A stretch of DNA of 14,049 nt from Mariaggregatimicrobium sp964498785 (GTDB taxonomy: Bacteria > Zhuqueibacterota > Zhuqueibacteria > Thermofontimicrobiales > Thiofontviventaceae): assembly GCA_964498785.1 (NCBI GenBank), contig CAZCJL010000157.1, positions 1-14,049 of the forward strand. The letters are read 5' to 3'. Position numbers and translations under genes: made by a program. A model generated the notes under the pieces. That model was not told the DNA's origin and made no database searches. It saw only the letters and a list, made by a program, of their open reading frames with translations. Positions 14,047 to 14,049 of this stretch are shown piece by piece (position 1 is the first letter of the stretch; each line of letters starts with the position of its first letter).

Positions 14047-14049
14047 ATT

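Noticed and set aside
13934..14049. Partial + strand frame running off the right edge (MQEASGRLKMLQIKLDII...)
   Set aside because: It has no ribosome site and no recognisable family, and half of it is the inverted-repeat arm.
1..14049. CRISPR array, tRNA or rRNA genes
   Set aside because: No regularly spaced direct repeats, cloverleaf-like sequence or rRNA signature was visible on either strand.

Overview
The window reads as one contig from an uncultured bacterium of the Fibrobacterota-Chlorobiota-Bacteroidota (FCB) side of the tree. Both very large secreted proteins end in a type IX secretion (T9SS / Por-type) sorting domain opening with the YQNYPNPFN / LQNYPNPFN signature. That signature is typical of Calditrichota, KSB1, Marinimicrobia, Ignavibacteria and similar lineages. 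This placement is inference from protein style; there is no rRNA or other phylogenetic marker here.

Layout: (1) 1-52 and 13995-14046 form a near-perfect 52-bp inverted repeat at the two edges. (2) 25-213 is the C-terminal stub of a PIN-domain (VapC-like) toxin. (3) 290-4159 encodes a secreted M6-family metalloprotease of 1289 residues with several accessory domains and a T9SS tail. (4) 4372-5670 encodes an AT-rich polytopic membrane protein of unknown function, followed by a structured intergenic stretch. (5) 5957-9733 is a dense, strictly + strand array of toxin-antitoxin (TA) modules: Phd/ParE, an orphan 72-aa protein, HicA/HicB, a truncated Phd joined to DUF4258/YgiT-zinc-finger, a CopG/BrnA-like antitoxin with a 12-codon VapC stub, a truncated DUF4926 protein, MazE/MazF and an orphan MNT nucleotidyltransferase. 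(6) A strong intrinsic terminator lies at 9785-9832. (7) 9885-13784 encodes a 1299-residue secreted protein combining a metallo-beta-lactamase fold, two LamG domains, FnIII, a GH99-like glycosidase domain and a T9SS tail.

The two secreted genes are clearly richer in G+C than the AT-rich block 4160-9780. That block therefore looks like acquired accessory DNA placed between two outward-acting enzymes that use the same export route. Inside it, complete TA pairs alternate with stubs of others: PIN C-terminus, PIN N-terminus, Phd C-terminus, DUF4926 N-terminus, and MNT without HEPN. This is the pattern of repeated recombination and decay. The clearest case is a second, truncated copy of the Phd 3' end joined, at the same ATGA stop/start overlap, to a different toxin gene (DUF4258 instead of ParE).

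The secreted proteins probably serve extracellular degradation of protein and glycans. The TA block probably acts in element stabilisation, stress response or phage defence, but the sequence alone does not show which.
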